Positions 5,454 to 6,437 of a DNA stretch of 6,437 nt are shown here, one piece after another. The stretch is from positions 1 through 6,437 of the forward strand of contig CALAZP010000125.1 in the NCBI GenBank assembly GCA_937926355.1. Direction: 5' to 3'. Origin of the DNA: an uncultured Saprospirales bacterium. Its GTDB lineage: Bacteria > Bacteroidota > Bacteroidia > Chitinophagales > Saprospiraceae. The stretch's first letter is position 1, and each line of letters opens with the position of its first letter. The position numbers and the translations under genes are program-made. The notes below the pieces were generated by a model. The model had not been told where the DNA came from and made no database searches. It saw nothing but the letters and a program-made list of their open reading frames with translations.

Positions 5454-6437
5454 CTAGTGATGACTAACATCTGCCTTTTCTGCTTCCGTTAAAGGAACGA
5501 TTTGTGGAGTAAAATCAGATCCTTCATTCTTACTATAATCATAGGCCCATCTCTCCACGGCAGGCAATTTACCAGGCCAATTTCCATGACCTGTTTCTAT
5601 TGGGGTCGTCCATTCCAAAGTAGTAGCTTTCCATGGATTTTTAGTAGTCATTTTCTTACCGTACCAGATACTATAGAAGAAATTAATTACAAATAGTAAT
5701 TGAAATCCAAAAGTCACAATTGCAGCTATAGTAATGAATTGATTCAATTCTGTGAAATGACTGAAAGTACCAAAAGCATCAAATCGGTAATATCTTCTGG
5801 GTACACCAGCCATACCAATATAATGCATAGGCCAAAATACCGCATAAGCACCAATCATTGTTCCCCAAAAATGCACCTTTCCCAAAGTATCACTCATAAA
5901 ACGACCATACATTTTAGGAAACCAATGATAGATTCCAGCAAACATCCCAAAGAAAGCAGCAACACCCATTACAATATGGAAGTGGGCTACCACAAAATAA
6001 GTATCGTGCATTTGAATGTCTATGGCGGAGTTTCCAAGGAAAATACCAGTTAAACCTCCCGAAATAAACATAGACACAAAACCAATTCCAAACAAACTAG
6101 CGGGGTTAAACCGAATATTACCCTTGTACAGAGTAGCAATCCAGTTGAAAACTTTTACTGCAGAAGGAACTGCAATAATCAAAGTAAATAACACAAAAAT
6201 GTTAGAAATAAAAGGATTAACTCCTGACATAAACATGTGGTGAGCCCACACTATGAAAGATAGAAAAGCAATTGCTAAGATAGAAAATACCATCGCTTTA
6301 TATCCAAAAATGGGTTTACGCGAGTGAACTGAAAGTACTTCACTAACAATACCCATAGCAGGCAAAATAATTATATACACCTCCGGATGACCTAAGAACC
6401 AAAATAGGTGCTGATACAAAACAGGGCTACCACCAAC
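5454..6437 (-). CDS. ctaD: Cytochrome c oxidase subunit I (CtaD), 5' part outside the window
   Basis: This is the catalytic subunit of an aa3/caa3-type oxidase, which reduces O2 to water at the heme a3-CuB centre and pumps protons. About 328 C-terminal residues are present; the frame stays open through the right edge, so the true start lies beyond it. GHPEVY at about 6375-6392 supplies the CuB histidine and the cross-linked tyrosine. WAHHMF (HH at 6237-6242) gives the other two CuB histidines. The lysine of PSAVKVFNW (6153-6155) is the K-channel residue, and AHFHIV near 5978-5984 carries the axial ligands of hemes a3 and a. GVPRRYY near 5790-5810 provides the arginine pair at the heme propionates. 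The GHPEVY tyrosine and the K-channel lysine place it in the A family of heme-copper oxidases. The tail with HGNWPG and WAYDYS is typical of Bacteroidota CtaD. Subunit II is expected upstream. Confidence 0.97.
   Translation of the reverse strand, partial: VGGSPVLYQHLFWFLGHPEVYIIILPAMGIVSEVLSVHSRKPIFGYKAMVFSILAIAFLSFIVWAHHMFMSGVNPFISNIFVLFTLIIAVPSAVKVFNWIATLYKGNIRFNPASLFGIGFVSMFISGGLTGIFLGNSAIDIQMHDTYFVVAHFHIVMGVAAFFGMFAGIYHWFPKMYGRFMSDTLGKVHFWGTMIGAYAVFWPMHYIGMAGVPRRYYRFDAFGTFSHFTELNQFITIAAIVTFGFQLLFVINFFYSIWYGKKMTTKNPWKATTLEWTTPIETGHGNWPGKLPAVERWAYDYSKNEGSDFTPQIVPLTEAEKADVSHH

Noticed and set aside
5700..6053. Plus-strand open frame of 117 codons, with other plus-strand frames at 5205-5426, 5502-5696 and 6016-6243
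   Set aside because: All lie antisense within ctaD or cyoE, whose minus-strand products carry intact catalytic motifs. The plus-strand translations show no domain, signal or composition of a real protein.
6417..6419. TTG codon as a start for the subunit I protein
   Set aside because: The frame continues upstream as VGGSPV, which matches the conserved GGxPxLYQHLFWF stretch in the middle of CtaD, so the gene is simply cut by the window edge.

Overview
The window is an AT-rich stretch from a member of the Bacteroidota, most likely a Cytophagales-type aerobic bacterium. The evidence is the gene content and order, the wording of the conserved motifs (for example the C-terminal HGNWPG and YDYS blocks of CtaD and the NQxxE form of the heme O synthase motif), and a TAnnTTTG-type -7 promoter element in front of the tRNA. 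The assignment below phylum level is inference. Everything that can be supported lies on the minus strand, so transcription runs from the high coordinates down to 1.

Reading in the direction of transcription, positions 6437 to about 2610 hold the core of an aa3/caa3-type heme-copper cytochrome c oxidase locus. It contains the C-terminal two-thirds of subunit I (ctaD, cut by the window edge), heme O synthase (ctaB/cyoE), two consecutive and different subunit III family proteins, and a small subunit IV. Subunit II, cytochrome c and heme A synthase are not in the window and may lie upstream.

Positions 2605 to about 1197 hold an assembly-factor-like block. It has a thioredoxin-fold protein that looks like a SCO copper chaperone stripped of its metal ligands, a DUF420 (CtaM/YozB-type) membrane protein carrying an EF-hand-like loop, and an 85-residue secreted or membrane protein with a CPMC motif. 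Gaps are 4 to 46 bases with one small overlap further on, and no convincing internal promoter or terminator was seen. The whole run can therefore be one polycistron that makes the oxidase, its farnesylated heme and its maturation helpers.

Positions 1207 to 135 hold two genes not obviously related to respiration but joined to the end of the run: uracil-DNA glycosylase (ung, GTG start, overlapping the CPMC gene by 11 bases) and a small DUF423 membrane protein. A 59-base gap with a probable promoter then leads to tRNA-Arg(TCT) at the left edge.

The window is mostly an ordinary respiratory operon, and no new mobile, defence or CRISPR-like system is visible. The points worth a second look are the ligand-less SCO-like protein, the EF-hand-like loop in the DUF420 protein, the small CPMC protein, and the His-rich insertion and lost carboxylate in the two subunit III proteins.
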